A DNA stretch of 64,000 nt from contig NW_026570261.1 in the NCBI RefSeq assembly GCF_019649055.1, positions 186,001 to 250,000 on the forward strand, read 5' to 3'. Made by a program: the position numbers and the translations under genes. The stretch is from Paramacrobiotus metropolitanus. Its lineage: Eukaryota > Tardigrada > Eutardigrada > Parachela > Macrobiotidae. This document shows positions 9,691 to 19,905 of this stretch, piece after piece. The notes beneath the pieces were generated by a model. The model worked only from the letters and a program-made list of their open reading frames with translations, did not search any database and was not told where the DNA came from. Within the stretch, counting starts at the first letter, position 1, and each line of letters begins with the position of its first letter.

Positions 9691-11586
9691 ATGGAGCGAC
9701 AGAATGACGACACTGCAGAAGAGCGCTTACGTCGTATGGAGCAGATGGCACGGGAACGTAAAGATGCTGATGTGGTGAATCTCCAACGAGAACGTGAACA
9801 GCGTGAACGTGACCAGCAAGAACGTGAGCGGGTGCAACGTGCAGAGCGTGAGCGTGAAAGACAGCAGTGGCGTGCGGAAGACAAGGAGAAGCGCGATAAG
9901 TGGCGTCGTGAAGTAGAAGAGCGTAGTGAGAAGTTGCGACAGATTAAAGCTTATGGAGATCAGCTTGAAATAGAAATAGCAGAAGAACGTCTCCGTGGTG
10001 CGCGTAAGGAAGTAGATCGTCTGACAGAGTCTATTTCGTGGAGTGAAGAGGAGGAAGCACGGGATCGGGAAAAGTATCGCAGAGAGCTCGAATCCCAGCG
10101 TCGACAGCAGCGTATGAGTGGTCAGCGTCAGCAGCAGACTAGTATGCCACCAGCGTCGCACGTGGATCGTGGTGATGATGAGGAGCGGGACAATATGCCA
10201 TTCATCATGATGACGCCGGTGTATCGTAATGAACCCGTGGAGCATAATGAGCCAGAGCAGCGTAGAGCACATCCTCCGATTACATTTAAAGATGGACGAG
10301 AAGCCACGGTTAACTCACGTATGATGCGTTCCGATCCGCGAGAGCAGACACAGCAACGTACCGCAGATCGTAATGTATGTTATTCTGATGAACAAAAGTA
10401 TACTGAGTCAGATACTTATTTTAAATCATATGTGCAGATGGAAAACCGGACAATGGCACAGCGTGTCGCGGAAAGTGGACCAGTGCAGTCGATGCACAGT
10501 CAGCAGCAGCGTATGACCCAGCAAAATCTACAGCGTATGCTGCAGCCAAATCAGCAGCAAGCGGACATTGCGCGTAGACGCCAAGGAGAAGCTGTCCTGA
10601 AGAATGTGAAGTACCGTATCCAACCGGGTGTACCTGGGAATTTGCCGATTCATCCGTTTATGAGTATAGAAAAACGGTTACGTAAAGAACAATATGGTGT
10701 CATAATGGCTGATCTCAATCGTATGGCGGATGGGCTTAACACACTGGCGCAGAGCGAAGAAAGTCCAGAAAAAGCGGAAACTTGTAGAGCGGAACGATGG
10801 CACGTATTAGAGCTGAAGACATTTTTGGAGTTGTTACGAAGTAATGAAGCGGAAAACAAGAAGCGTTTCGTATCGTATTCAGAGCCTATTAGAACATCGC
10901 TCAGTCCAAAGTATGTGGAAACATGGTTTTATGACCGTTTCGCTGCAACATCGTGGATTACGTATGAATCGCAGAAAGATGGTACGACTCGATGGGAAAA
11001 TCGGTATGGGCAGGTGTTCAAGCTTATCCAGGGACGATTCCGACGTAGTGAGGAGCCGCCCTTGTACTTTAACCCGAACCGGTTCTTCCCGGATGACATT
11101 GCCTTTTGGTCGGGAGACTGTATGTGGGATGGCACTTATGATGATGCAAGCCGAGAATATGTTTTAAATATGTATCGTGAGCTGGACCGTGTGCGGCATC
11201 AGTGGTATGCAGATCGACGTAGACAGTATGCTTCGATTGACATGTGGAGCTGCGGACATCATATCGAAATGGAGCGTGATATTCGTAAGATTGGAGAACG
11301 TGTTTTGAAGAAGTTACCAGCAGACCTGCAACGTAGTCAGAGTGAAGAGCGTATTCGTAGTGGAGATCTAGATGAGCTGGCACGATTACGAGTGGAAACA
11401 GAGAAGTACCAGCAAGAGATCAAACGTATGCAAGAAAAGCAAAAGCAGGAAGAAGCAGAGAAACGGCAGCTGGAGGATGATCTGAAGGTGATGATGGATC
11501 AGCGTAAGAAAGAGAAAGAGGAATGGCGCGAGGAGCGACGTAACGGACAGAATGGCAAGGACGAAGATTCTGAAGCGGACAAGTGA
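9691..11586 (+). CDS. Retrotransposon ORF3: intact coiled-coil protein of unknown function
   Basis: 632 codons from ATG 9691, the start next to the splice acceptor; an earlier in-frame ATG at 9670 adds seven. I do not recognise the family. The first 130 or so residues are an Arg/Glu/Gln-rich helix with heptad character. A Gln/Met/Arg-rich linker follows. A folded-looking middle part (about 10610-11280) has many aromatics (ETWFYDRF, RWENRYG, YFNPNRFFPDD) and isolated Cys and His. The last 100 residues are again a charged coiled coil. There is no signal peptide, membrane segment or enzyme motif, so it occupies the env position without being an envelope. It has no frameshift, while gag and pol in the same copy do. 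Candidates are a particle accessory protein, an RNA-binding protein or a captured host gene; none can be chosen from sequence alone. Confidence 0.75.
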   Translation: MERQNDDTAEERLRRMEQMARERKDADVVNLQREREQRERDQQERERVQRAERERERQQWRAEDKEKRDKWRREVEERSEKLRQIKAYGDQLEIEIAEERLRGARKEVDRLTESISWSEEEEARDREKYRRELESQRRQQRMSGQRQQQTSMPPASHVDRGDDEERDNMPFIMMTPVYRNEPVEHNEPEQRRAHPPITFKDGREATVNSRMMRSDPREQTQQRTADRNVCYSDEQKYTESDTYFKSYVQMENRTMAQRVAESGPVQSMHSQQQRMTQQNLQRMLQPNQQQADIARRRQGEAVLKNVKYRIQPGVPGNLPIHPFMSIEKRLRKEQYGVIMADLNRMADGLNTLAQSEESPEKAETCRAERWHVLELKTFLELLRSNEAENKKRFVSYSEPIRTSLSPKYVETWFYDRFAATSWITYESQKDGTTRWENRYGQVFKLIQGRFRRSEEPPLYFNPNRFFPDDIAFWSGDCMWDGTYDDASREYVLNMYRELDRVRHQWYADRRRQYASIDMWSCGHHIEMERDIRKIGERVLKKLPADLQRSQSEERIRSGDLDELARLRVETEKYQQEIKRMQEKQKQEEAEKRQLEDDLKVMMDQRKKEKEEWREERRNGQNGKDEDSEADK

Positions 11587-11734
11587 AGTGTCGGACAGGC
11601 ATGGACGGAATGGAATTCGGTAATTTCCATGGATTTTTTTACTAATAATTTGCTCACTTCTGTTTGCCGGAATAACAGTATTTGATTTTGTAATCTCTTT
11701 TGTGTCTTGGTTAATTCGCTAATTAACCGCTTAC

Positions 11735-11742
11735 GGCGGGGA
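11735..11742 (+). promoter_or_regulatory. Polypurine tract
   Basis: GGCGGGGA lies directly before the 3' LTR, where plus-strand synthesis of LTR elements is primed. It is short and carries one pyrimidine. Confidence 0.5.
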
Positions 11743-12133
11743 TATAACAACTGTTGATAATTCAAATAATTGAAACTTTATTTGATTGGTCAGTCTGTGC
11801 GGAATGATGAGTCACAGCTGGCTAGTGGGTTTACGGTGTTTAACGGTGTGATGTGAAATGGGAAACTAGACGCTGATCAGTCGGTGATTGAGTAACCTCC
11901 TAAATTTGAATAAATTTGTCCATGGACATTCTGTAGTTCGTTCGGTCGAAATAACCTCTCGTTCTTCCTTCTAATCTCGCAGCATTCTTCCAGGAAAACA
12001 GTAAGACCATTTCCTGTTCACGAGCTCCCTAATTGCAAACAATTAGACCACCAACATCGGTTTGTTTAGCGGCGTGGCGCGGCGTGTAGCCAACCCACAG
12101 TAAACGGGAGCACACCGTCAGCCTTCCGTTGTA
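11743..12133 (+). repeat. 3' LTR
   Basis: 391 bp, same ends as the 5' LTR and two substitutions from it (11866, 11868). AATAAA at 11909-11914 could direct 3' processing of the element RNA. On the minus strand its sequence runs into the interrupted lectin exon and adds a short run of foreign codons. Confidence 0.9.
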
Positions 12134-12137
12134 GTAT
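12134..12137. repeat. Target-site duplication, right copy (GTAT)
   Basis: Direct repeat of 2422-2425, immediately after the 3' LTR and inside the lectin exon. Confidence 0.85.
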
Positions 12138-13025
12138 CCATGTTCTTGGTGATCGGACCACTCAAAAGCGCCGTCGCTGGTCTCGTATAGCCCAATCCAC
12201 ACGGGAATTTCTCTGCTCATGAGCTGTGCAATAAGAAATGCATTTTCCTCGAAGTTCAGAATGGAGACCAAGCTAGCGTTTCTCATGCCATGACCGTTTA
12301 TACAGTTGCTCAAGGCTTGCGACCATTTAGCTCTTTGTCCGTCAGGAGAGAAATAGTAACAATATCGCAAACCAGAGAGTCCTAAACCACAACAGCAGTA
12401 TACAAATACGAGTAATATTAACACGACATAATTCATATTGTTGAATGTTTTTCCAAATACTGCATCTGAAACTTACCGGAGGAAATCCAGCCTTCCGCGC
12501 AGCCTCCGCGATCCAACCTCTGATCACTAGGATCTGGTGTGAGGGGAGCCGGTGGTGTGTTGTTCGTTTCGCCAACTCGCTTCTGGCAAATATACCGGGA
12601 AGCAGTGGAGCATGTGCGATCTGTCCATTTCCCGTCATATCCGGATATTACAACGCAATAATTGACGTCGTGTTCCGTCATACTAGTCGGCTGATTAAGC
12701 GCCCAGTTCACGAAATCTCCATTTGCAATGACTCTGCCATCGAGCCATGTATACTTTCCGTGAGAGTTCTTGGTCATGCGTAAGCCGATAAAGAACATGT
12801 CCCTTGACGAGCTTGCTCCACTGGTCAAACTTCGCAGCAACTCGCCGACCGGCTGTTGACTGCGACTATCAAGGACGACCATATGCGCTCGCATTCGCCG
12901 ACAGTGCAGTTCGGCATCGTCCCATGTGGCACCCCAAGCGCTGGCATTGGACACGTAAATGCATTCTCTGATGCTTTCTAGAAAGTACCACGCGCCAGCA
13001 CTCGGAACGTGTGGGCCACAGCGTT
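12134..13025 (-). pseudogene. C-type lectin domain 1 and 5' part of domain 2 (interrupted gene)
   Basis: Exon 13025-12477 encodes a whole C-type lectin domain (TWDDAELHC, FFIGLRM, TWLDG, NWALNQP, WTDRTC, YICQK), then a Pro/Thr linker. Its QP motif in place of EPN or QPD makes classical sugar specificity unclear. A 95-bp phase-1 intron (12476-12382, GTAAGT...TTTAG) leads to exon 12381-12134, which starts domain 2 (CYYFSPDG, WSQALSNC, VWIGLYE, FEWSD) and stops at the retrotransposon. The remainder lies at 2425-2204. The acceptor at 13026 requires an upstream exon in phase 1. A tiny 46-bp intron to an open stretch above 13071 is possible, but I could not find a convincing signal-peptide exon. 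Predicted secreted lectin, broken in this haplotype. Confidence 0.8.
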
Positions 13026-15166
13026 CTGCAACCAATATTGCACTTTCTAACAACCAGCAGGATGTTTTTACCGGGACGCTTGTTGCATGATGCGGTAGAA
13101 TTCGTAACAGGCAAATTTACGATTTTAACTATGAATGGAATTGGTCCAGAACATTGTGTCAATATACTATATATTTGCAGTTTGCTAGAAGTTTGCTTTC
13201 GGGGAAACGTTTTGTAGGTACAGTATTTTTCTGTATTACTGTACTTATTCCGTTTGTAAACCCATCACTTTGAGTACATTACACGGATCAGTACATCGGT
13301 CAACTAGGTTCTCCAATTTTCTAAAAACATGTTATGCCTGATAAAAATTCCTTTCGCTTTTTTAATCCTCAAGCCCAACAATTTCATCAAAGTCATTAAT
13401 TAAGTAATATATATACTTCATTCTGAAAGTAGAAGAAAGAAAATATAACGCAGCATACAGTAGAGTGACAAAACGCTAATTCTTCAAATTCTGCAACTGT
13501 TCAGAGCTTTGTTTAATAGAGTTTGGTTTAATAGAGCTTGGTTCACTAAGTAAGTGAGATTAGTTCTGGCGATTTTCATGGAAATAGTTACAACTTTACG
13601 TACAGAAGAATAAAGTGGAAGCTACTAGTACTAGACCCGTAACTATTGTTTCTAAAGCCAAATACTTTTCAGAAAGTTTTTAAACGTGGGTGATGGATGT
13701 GCTGACCCATACAGTCGAAGTGATCGGTTTGCAAAACGAAGTCGAAGTACTATATTATACTGTACAGTTACATATTCCTTTGACATACGAACAGGACGGA
13801 GACGATACAGTAGCAATCGGCGAGCTATCTATACCGTAGTAGATAGGGCAGTAAAAACTAAAACAAGAAGCCGACAGGAACGAACAGCAAAATGTATAAC
13901 ATGCATGTATCCGACTTAGATAAAGAGAATGCTGCCGATATACGGTTTTACATCGTGGACGCGAATATAGAAAATTGTAGGAATACGGAAATTTCGTCTG
14001 GTCCATATATGTATTAAGTATGATGTGTCAGCACGCTTATGACGTACGCGTAGTATGGATGCCCGCTCTGAGGTAAACCTCGGCAGTCTCCTCCGCTCTC
14101 GCATGACCTGAATAACGAGCAACGTCTGTCGCATAATTAAAACTTCAGAACAAATCTCGACAGCCACCAGAAAATTACAACCTATCGCGTTTGTACATAC
14201 ATACGAACGACCTACCTAAAAACAGACTATCAAAATCAAAAGTCGAACAACGGCCTCCCAAACCATTTTAGTGAGCTCACAATAAATATAGTCACTAGCG
14301 ATGATCACCAAAGTCCGGATTTCGTTAGTGTCTTTGCGGTAGCACAACCGTTATCCTGCCACCAACATCATTTGGGCATCTGTAAGGCTTTCCAAAAGCA
14401 CCGACTTGGAGATAAGATAGGACGAGAACTAACTGATTCATGACGGTATTTGTTACATTTACATATCTTAAGGTTGAAGGTTTTTATCACATTCGTGGAA
14501 ATTTGAGAGCGCTGTTACTGACAAATTGATCTTTGGTTACATGACTTTGATCGTGTACTTGTAATGAAACCTGGGGCTTCGAACGCTCGAGTATACTCAA
14601 CAACCATTAAGCAAATGCAAATATACAAAAAGATAGAAGTATACAAGTATCTGTATACTCAAAGTGAACGCTGACTTGAGAACCGCTGGAATTCAATGAA
14701 TGCTGAATTTTGTGTGTTTGGATGCATTATATGTACATGATAAAATGTACAGCAAAAATATACATAATACATACAACGTATGTGAAACGTAAACGCTATC
14801 CATAGAGCATAAACACAATGCGTTTGGCCCAATAGATTGTAATTTATTGGAAGCTAATTCCCATGACGGCTATGAGCCCCGGAGTCCTGGCGCAGCGAAT
14901 TTGGCTTTGCGCCCTGAATTTCCGCGCGCAGAAATATCGGCGGTTTTTGGTTTTTCCGAGAATTTTCTATATTCTATTTGGCTTCTTTAATTTTTTAATC
15001 TCTCAGTTTTTCTGTGGTATTGTCGAATACTAAATTTTTTCGTGACGTGAGATACCAGAATGCACCCAAACTGTAGGTAATAATTATGCATTTTCCAAAA
15101 AGTGTGGACCTTCTTTAATAAGTATCCCGGTACGAGTACAAACTATGCACCAGAACAAAACCGAAT
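13026..15166. other. Intergenic, contains a short LRR-gene relic
   Basis: There is no convincing gene, only short ORFs without family features. Around 14818-14850, minus strand, a run nearly identical to part of the LRR gene at 50931-50962 (27 of 28 bases by eye) encodes ASNKLQSIGPNA, a leucine-rich-repeat fragment. The region may also hold the missing first exon and promoter of the lectin gene. Confidence 0.4.
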
Positions 15167-16775
15167 TTACAAAAGAAACACTTCCTCTGTGCAATCCTGA
15201 TCAGGGATCGTACCCATTACACAAATCGCGTTTCCCCGTTGTATTTGCATAGATATTCGCTGTTTAAAAGACTCTTTCGCCCGCTTTTGACCAGTTGAAG
15301 TCGCTATACCATTTCCAACCGTGTCCACTAGCTTTTTAGTTCCGTCTCCATAGGGTCCGTAAATTTCGAAGGCTGCAGCAACGAAATCGTATCTTGCTTG
15401 CATCCAGGCGTGTTTTGATAGTTTCCCCCTTTCCGCAAGTTGGGCTGCTGCGCCGGCATTCACGGAAGTGCGGTCGACATACGAGGCCGCCAGCGTGTCC
15501 ACGCAGGTAACATCCACTGCCAGCGGTTTTCCGCGCTTCCGCGGAATAAGGGTGATCACATCCGGCCTCTTCTTATCTTTGAGGGATAGACCTTTTGGTT
15601 CCATTCTTGAAGGGAAGCCGGCTGATTTCAGGCCCCGGGCGAATTCCGCGCTGATTCCGTCGTGTCGTGGTAATCTTCCGGCAGACCGCTTACAGCGAAG
15701 TCCGTGCCGGCCGAACTCGTCGACCAGCCCACCACAAACGCATACGTGTGGAGTGACGATCGGTGCTCCCAGACGCAGCGCAACACTTATGCGAAAAGCG
15801 TCGTCGTCTAACAGATTACCGAGGCAAGCTGCCGGTAAAGCATGGATCCACACGCCTGCTTCCGGGACTGACACCGCCTTAAGATGTGCGACTTCCTCCT
15901 GTGAAGTTCGTAGTGCGGTCAGCCTTGAAAATGTCTGCAGTGTCGTGGGAGTTTCCCAAGCTTTCTGGACGTGTCGGAAAGCTTCCATCGGAAGTTCGTC
16001 AGTATCGGCGTCTAACTTCCAGGCTCGCGTGGCGGCGATGACATCCGTTGCCGTCAGTGTCGGGCATAATCTGGAAATTAGTTGGTGCAACGAGGAAGCC
16101 GATGCCAAGTAGGCAGAGGGAGCTAGCTTCTCGGTGCGTCTGATTCCCAAACCACCGAAACGAACAGGAAGGGAGGCCTCGAGCCATGTTGGGTGGTCCA
16201 TCCTGACATTGGTGATGATTTCAACCGCCTCGCGAAATACCTGGTCGAGTCTATATAGCTCTTGTGGAAACATCCATGCGAGGGAGGTGCGTAATATGTG
16301 AACAACTTTCGGCACTCCCAGACAGTTTTTTAGCAGGAATAGCGCTTGGTGTTTGGGAATTAGCTGCAGGCGGCCGCACATAATACCGAGCTGGCTGATT
16401 TTCTCACTGATCATCGGGATTACGGCAGCTGGTAGAGAGGGTAGCCGAGCAGGTTCAATTTATCAGCTGTTACTATGGTTATTCCAGGGAATAAATTAGT
16501 GAAGTCGTAAGCGGCCGATGTACGCTGTGCTTCCGTGCCACCGCACAAGAAAACTTCGCATTTCGCAATGTTAACTTCCAGGCCAATAGTTTTAGCTTCC
16601 TCTATCAGCAGCAGGAAATTACGAATCACTTCCGATGGCGATCCTCCTAGCGTACCGTCATCCATATACCACGCGTTCAGGTAAGTGTTCAGTTTGTTGA
16701 CAATGAACTGCCGTACCAAGCAAAACAAAACCGGTCCAAGCGGATCACCTTGTTGAACGCGAGACTTCCAAAAAC
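15167..16775 (-). pseudogene. 5'-truncated non-LTR retrotransposon: RT end plus restriction-like endonuclease
   Basis: Minus strand. The piece starts within RT (RVQQGDPLGPVLFC) and carries the catalytic loop YMDD (about 16660). A frame change near 16415-16425 separates it from the second ORF (16414-15167). That ORF holds the RT thumb, a Cys/His cluster (CVCGG...GRHGLRCKRSAGRLPRHD) and a PD-(D/E)xK-like module (RPDVI followed by KPLAVDVT), the restriction-like endonuclease found at the C terminus of R2/NeSL/Utopia-type elements (established). The clade is not assigned. Sequence upstream of about 16775 is unrelated, as expected from incomplete target-primed reverse transcription. No poly(A) tail or target duplication was found. 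Confidence 0.7.
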
Positions 16776-18117
16776 ACAAAAAACCAAAAACACATCTGGG
16801 AGAGGCAGTGGGAAATTATTGTTAACTTTATTGCATCAGTCCTGAAGTTGCAGTTCTGTATCAGCCTCTACAGCCGAAACGGAACTGCAACGCGCATGGA
16901 AGCATGACAGCTTAGATAATAATTATGCCGAACCTGTAAATTTATTTGCGATTGCTACAGTTTTGGTACGAAGCTCAGCCCAGTACGACATTTCCTGAAG
17001 TTGTGGGTTTATTTGGCGCCGGTTGTTCTCGTTTCGGCGTTTTATCCGTATTTATTTTGGAAAAGAAAAGCATCGGCCAGCCGGGCCTCAAACGCTGTCT
17101 ATCGAACTTCAAAGCGGCAGCAGAAAATAGGCGGGCTTTCTTTGTATAACCGCTTTAATCGGGTGCCTTAAGCGCTTTAATCGGTGCCGCTTCAGTCGGG
17201 TGGTGTGCTGGACGCCGGCAAAAATTCATGGAGTTCTAACATCATTTTTGAAAGTTACTTGTGCACTCGGGCGATAATTGCCAAATTGATGCTTCTGTTG
17301 CAACGAGTTATCGATCCGGTCATTTTTGTATTGACGCTGAATGATCCACGAGCAGTTGGTAAATCCAGTCTGTTGTCCTGCACTCCATGACAGCGGATTA
17401 TTTGCTGAACGAACGTGGCAAAACTACGTAGTACGGTCACCATTTGTGGATATGTTATACGATAAAGCACAACCTGGCGTTTGTTATACATATTTTATTT
17501 TGAAACTTTCCTGATTATGAGTTACTTTCTCGTCGAAATTTACCTTGGCGGCTCGAATGGTAAAATTTCATTATTACAGTAAAACTACAATTTGCAACAA
17601 TATTTCGTTCCCGCCAGATTTTAATGGCGTAAGCAGGTGTCTATTGGGATGTGCATACACATACACACGGGAGTTAGCGGGACACTTATGCAAAAACTGG
17701 TTTACGGAACTTTACTGTGCAAAAGACGGAAAAAGGCGGTTGCGTTAGCCAAAGAAATTCCGTTCTGCAACTTTTGCCACTACACCTGCTCAGAAGAGTG
17801 CAACTAGGTAAATGAGACAACAGAAACATGCTGTTTTTAAAGTGTCGATAACATTATATACTGATTTGAACGATCAAAGTCTAGCAACTGCACAACTTCA
17901 CCGGTTTCCATTTCTTAACTGTAACAGTGCTTCCTTCGATATTCATCGAAAACCAGCCAATGACCGAGAACCTCAGAGCTCAGCATGTTCGAGATCGAAG
18001 ACCAGATCGTTTAAGCTTTAGAAGAAGTAACTTTTACAATCATGGTAACTTGATCCGCGATCACGCCTGGCCCAGTGAAACACGTCGAGCGGTTTTAAAA
18101 GCAATGCACCATGCGCT
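16776..18117. other. Intergenic, nothing recognised
   Basis: Only short overlapping ORFs without domain, signal peptide or plausible splice structure. Near 17140-17210 a short phrase (CGCTTTAATCGG and GTGCC) repeats two or three times. Confidence 0.35.
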
Positions 18118-18489
18118 TCAACCAAGAAACCAGTTGCCGTCCGCATTCGGCGCATCAGCTTGCGGTGACGGAGTACCATCCAGTGTTCTCAGATGCCGCA
18201 TACTGACGATGGGTCCAAATGGGGTGTGGTATAAGCGCGGGATAGCTGGTGGATGCGGTGTCGCTGTGGAACTGGGATTTCCGTTAATACCAGTCACATG
18301 GACGGATTTCTGGATTCTAGGTCGTTCTCTCCATCCGCCAAATAAAGGACCGGCTTCTTCGAGTGGAGGATACTCAGCCATTTTAAAATACAAGGGAAAA
18401 ATACCTTTATAGATATATCGTGGAATCGGTAACGGAACGCCATCCACCACATTTCCGGCAATGAAAATCAATACAAGCAGAGCCAACAT
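18118..18489 (-). CDS. Small secreted protein, hypothetical
   Basis: Single-exon ORF of 123 codons. The first 18 residues or so form a good signal peptide (MLALLVLIFIAGNVVDG), so the product is predicted to be secreted. The mature part is rich in Pro and Gly (PLPIPRYIYKG, GPLFGGW, PHPPAIPRL) and has no Cys, so it is probably not a disulfide-stabilised toxin or antimicrobial peptide. TATAAAA stands about 105 bp upstream of the ATG at a spacing that fits transcription. I do not recognise the family. A 161-codon ORF covers the opposite strand, but it lacks comparable start and promoter signals. Confidence 0.55.
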   Translation of the reverse strand: MLALLVLIFIAGNVVDGVPLPIPRYIYKGIFPLYFKMAEYPPLEEAGPLFGGWRERPRIQKSVHVTGINGNPSSTATPHPPAIPRLYHTPFGPIVSMRHLRTLDGTPSPQADAPNADGNWFLG

Positions 18490-18593
18490 ACTGTAACGAT
18501 TTTCTAGTTCTTTTCTAGTTGCTTCAATTGCTTGCTAGTAGTTCCATGCTGATACAAGTCTACCTAGGTGAGATAATGTGCAGCATGCCGAGG

Positions 18594-18600
18594 TTTTATA
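18594..18600 (-). promoter_or_regulatory. TATA box of the small secreted-protein gene
   Basis: Minus-strand TATAAAA, 105 bp upstream of the ATG at 18489. A start about 30 bp downstream (near 18565) would give a 5'UTR of about 75 nt. Confidence 0.5.
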
Positions 18601-19905
18601 CCGCATTTATCTGCGGTAGTGTGTCAGTACTACATAATTATAGGCCCTGACACTTCCTTATAATTTCCATAATTGATGATCGATACTTTTGTTTCAGTAT
18701 GTGAGACAGTAAAAACTGGTATAATATTGATACACGCTTGGAGAACATAACATAAATCGGAGGAAAATGTGAGCTCGTGGGGAACCAAACTGGATTCTCC
18801 TGTGGGATGGAATAATTTACACACTCACAAGTGTTGGAACAGTTTATCCGGTGAACAATGAGTGATGGTTCCATAAGTGATACACCATTATCAGCCGTCT
18901 AAATTTGGCGTTCTCCATCAGCTTAAAGCGGCTTGAAATAGTAGAACAGACGTCAGAACGTGCTATAACGGTTTCATTTTTATGCCGATTACCAGCCAAA
19001 TGCCTTGGCCTATCTATAAATATATTTCTAAAAATTACTGGCACGTCATATGCAAGATAAACCGATGCTTTATGATTTACAAACGGCGCTTCACTTTCCG
19101 AAAATATAAAGTTTCCTTTATTTACTGCCGATTATTCCAAAGAACTTGTAACAGCAGAGGTGGAAGAGCTTAAGAACCAATCATTTTCAAGCGGCATGAC
19201 GCTATGTTTTACGGAAACTATCAGCGTGGCGAAATTATTATCACAGAAAGTAAAATTAATGTAACTACTGTTCAAAGAGACTGGCACAGGAAAAACTGAA
19301 AGAAGCCAGTATAATTTATCAAGATAATTAGATACGGAAAAAGCACCCTTCGATAACACAGTATTGACGATGCTGCCTTCTGGTGCTAAATATATATTCC
19401 GTGTTTGCTTTTTCTGTGTTCGGATCTCTCGCTCAGTATCGTTAGAATTGTTATGATAATTGACATAAGCAAGACCGGCGTTCACAAAACGTCTCAGATT
19501 CGAAATAGTTCGTTAATGCCGTAAATAGCCAGTCGGCTCAGTGCGGATACATCCATGATCCAACAGCCGCAAGTCCACCTTGTCCCACGTATGCAGCGTC
19601 CCACCCTCGTCGAAGGCGCTAAACCTACAACGCATAACAGATTTAAGCCTGGTTTTAGTCGTATTATGCTCCTGCGACGCTCCTGAGCGGTCGTTTCCGC
19701 GCACCATTGCGGAATGCATTTGCAGAGCTGTATGTCGAAATCTGCTGAATCTGAGCCTCATCTGTCGTCGCCACGCCGAACACATTTCCAAAGAGTACGT
19801 AAGTACGTAAATGATTTAACTCTGTTAGTTTCTACTTCCAGCATTGGCTGGTTTTGATGTTGGTGTTGAAGCGTTTAGCAGAGCGTTTAGCCAAGGTCCG
19901 TTCAC
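18601..19905. other. Intergenic, no supported gene
   Basis: A 117-codon minus-strand ORF at 19132-19485 with several N-x-S/T sites is the best candidate for an unknown exon, but it lacks an ATG, splice partners and family similarity. Nothing else stands out. Confidence 0.3.

Larger units (their letters stand above)
2426..12133 (+). mobile_element. Ty3/gypsy LTR retrotransposon, about 9.7 kb
   Basis: A complete element: 391-bp LTRs at 2426-2816 and 11743-12133, primer-binding site, gag, a -1 frameshift signal, pol in the order protease-RT-RNase H-integrase (the Ty3/gypsy order), a third ORF, and a purine tract. The LTRs start TATAAC and end GTTGTA, a short imperfect inverted repeat. They differ only at 2549/11866 (t/c) and 2551/11868 (g/a), so the insertion is young. 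It is antisense to the lectin exon it interrupts. Despite its youth, gag and pol carry several frame disruptions and two in-frame stops, whereas the third ORF is intact. This copy is probably non-autonomous, unless the indels are assembly errors. I cannot assign a named lineage. Confidence 0.93.

Noticed and set aside
9727-10272. 181-codon minus ORF over ORF3
   Set aside because: Antisense shadow of the Glu/Arg-rich coiled coil; composition is the complement of GAA/CGT codons.
12382-12436. Hydrophobic start MNYVVLILLVFVYCCCG just before lectin domain 2, resembling a signal peptide
   Set aside because: It coincides with the intron's pyrimidine tract and TTTAG acceptor. The phase-1 splice from the domain-1 exon explains the frame better.
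17927-18412. 161-codon plus-strand ORF
   Set aside because: Antisense to a minus ORF that has a signal peptide and a correctly placed TATA box; no family features.
19132-19485. 117-codon minus ORF with glycosylation sites
   Set aside because: No ATG-linked signal peptide, splice partner or recognisable domain; could be chance.
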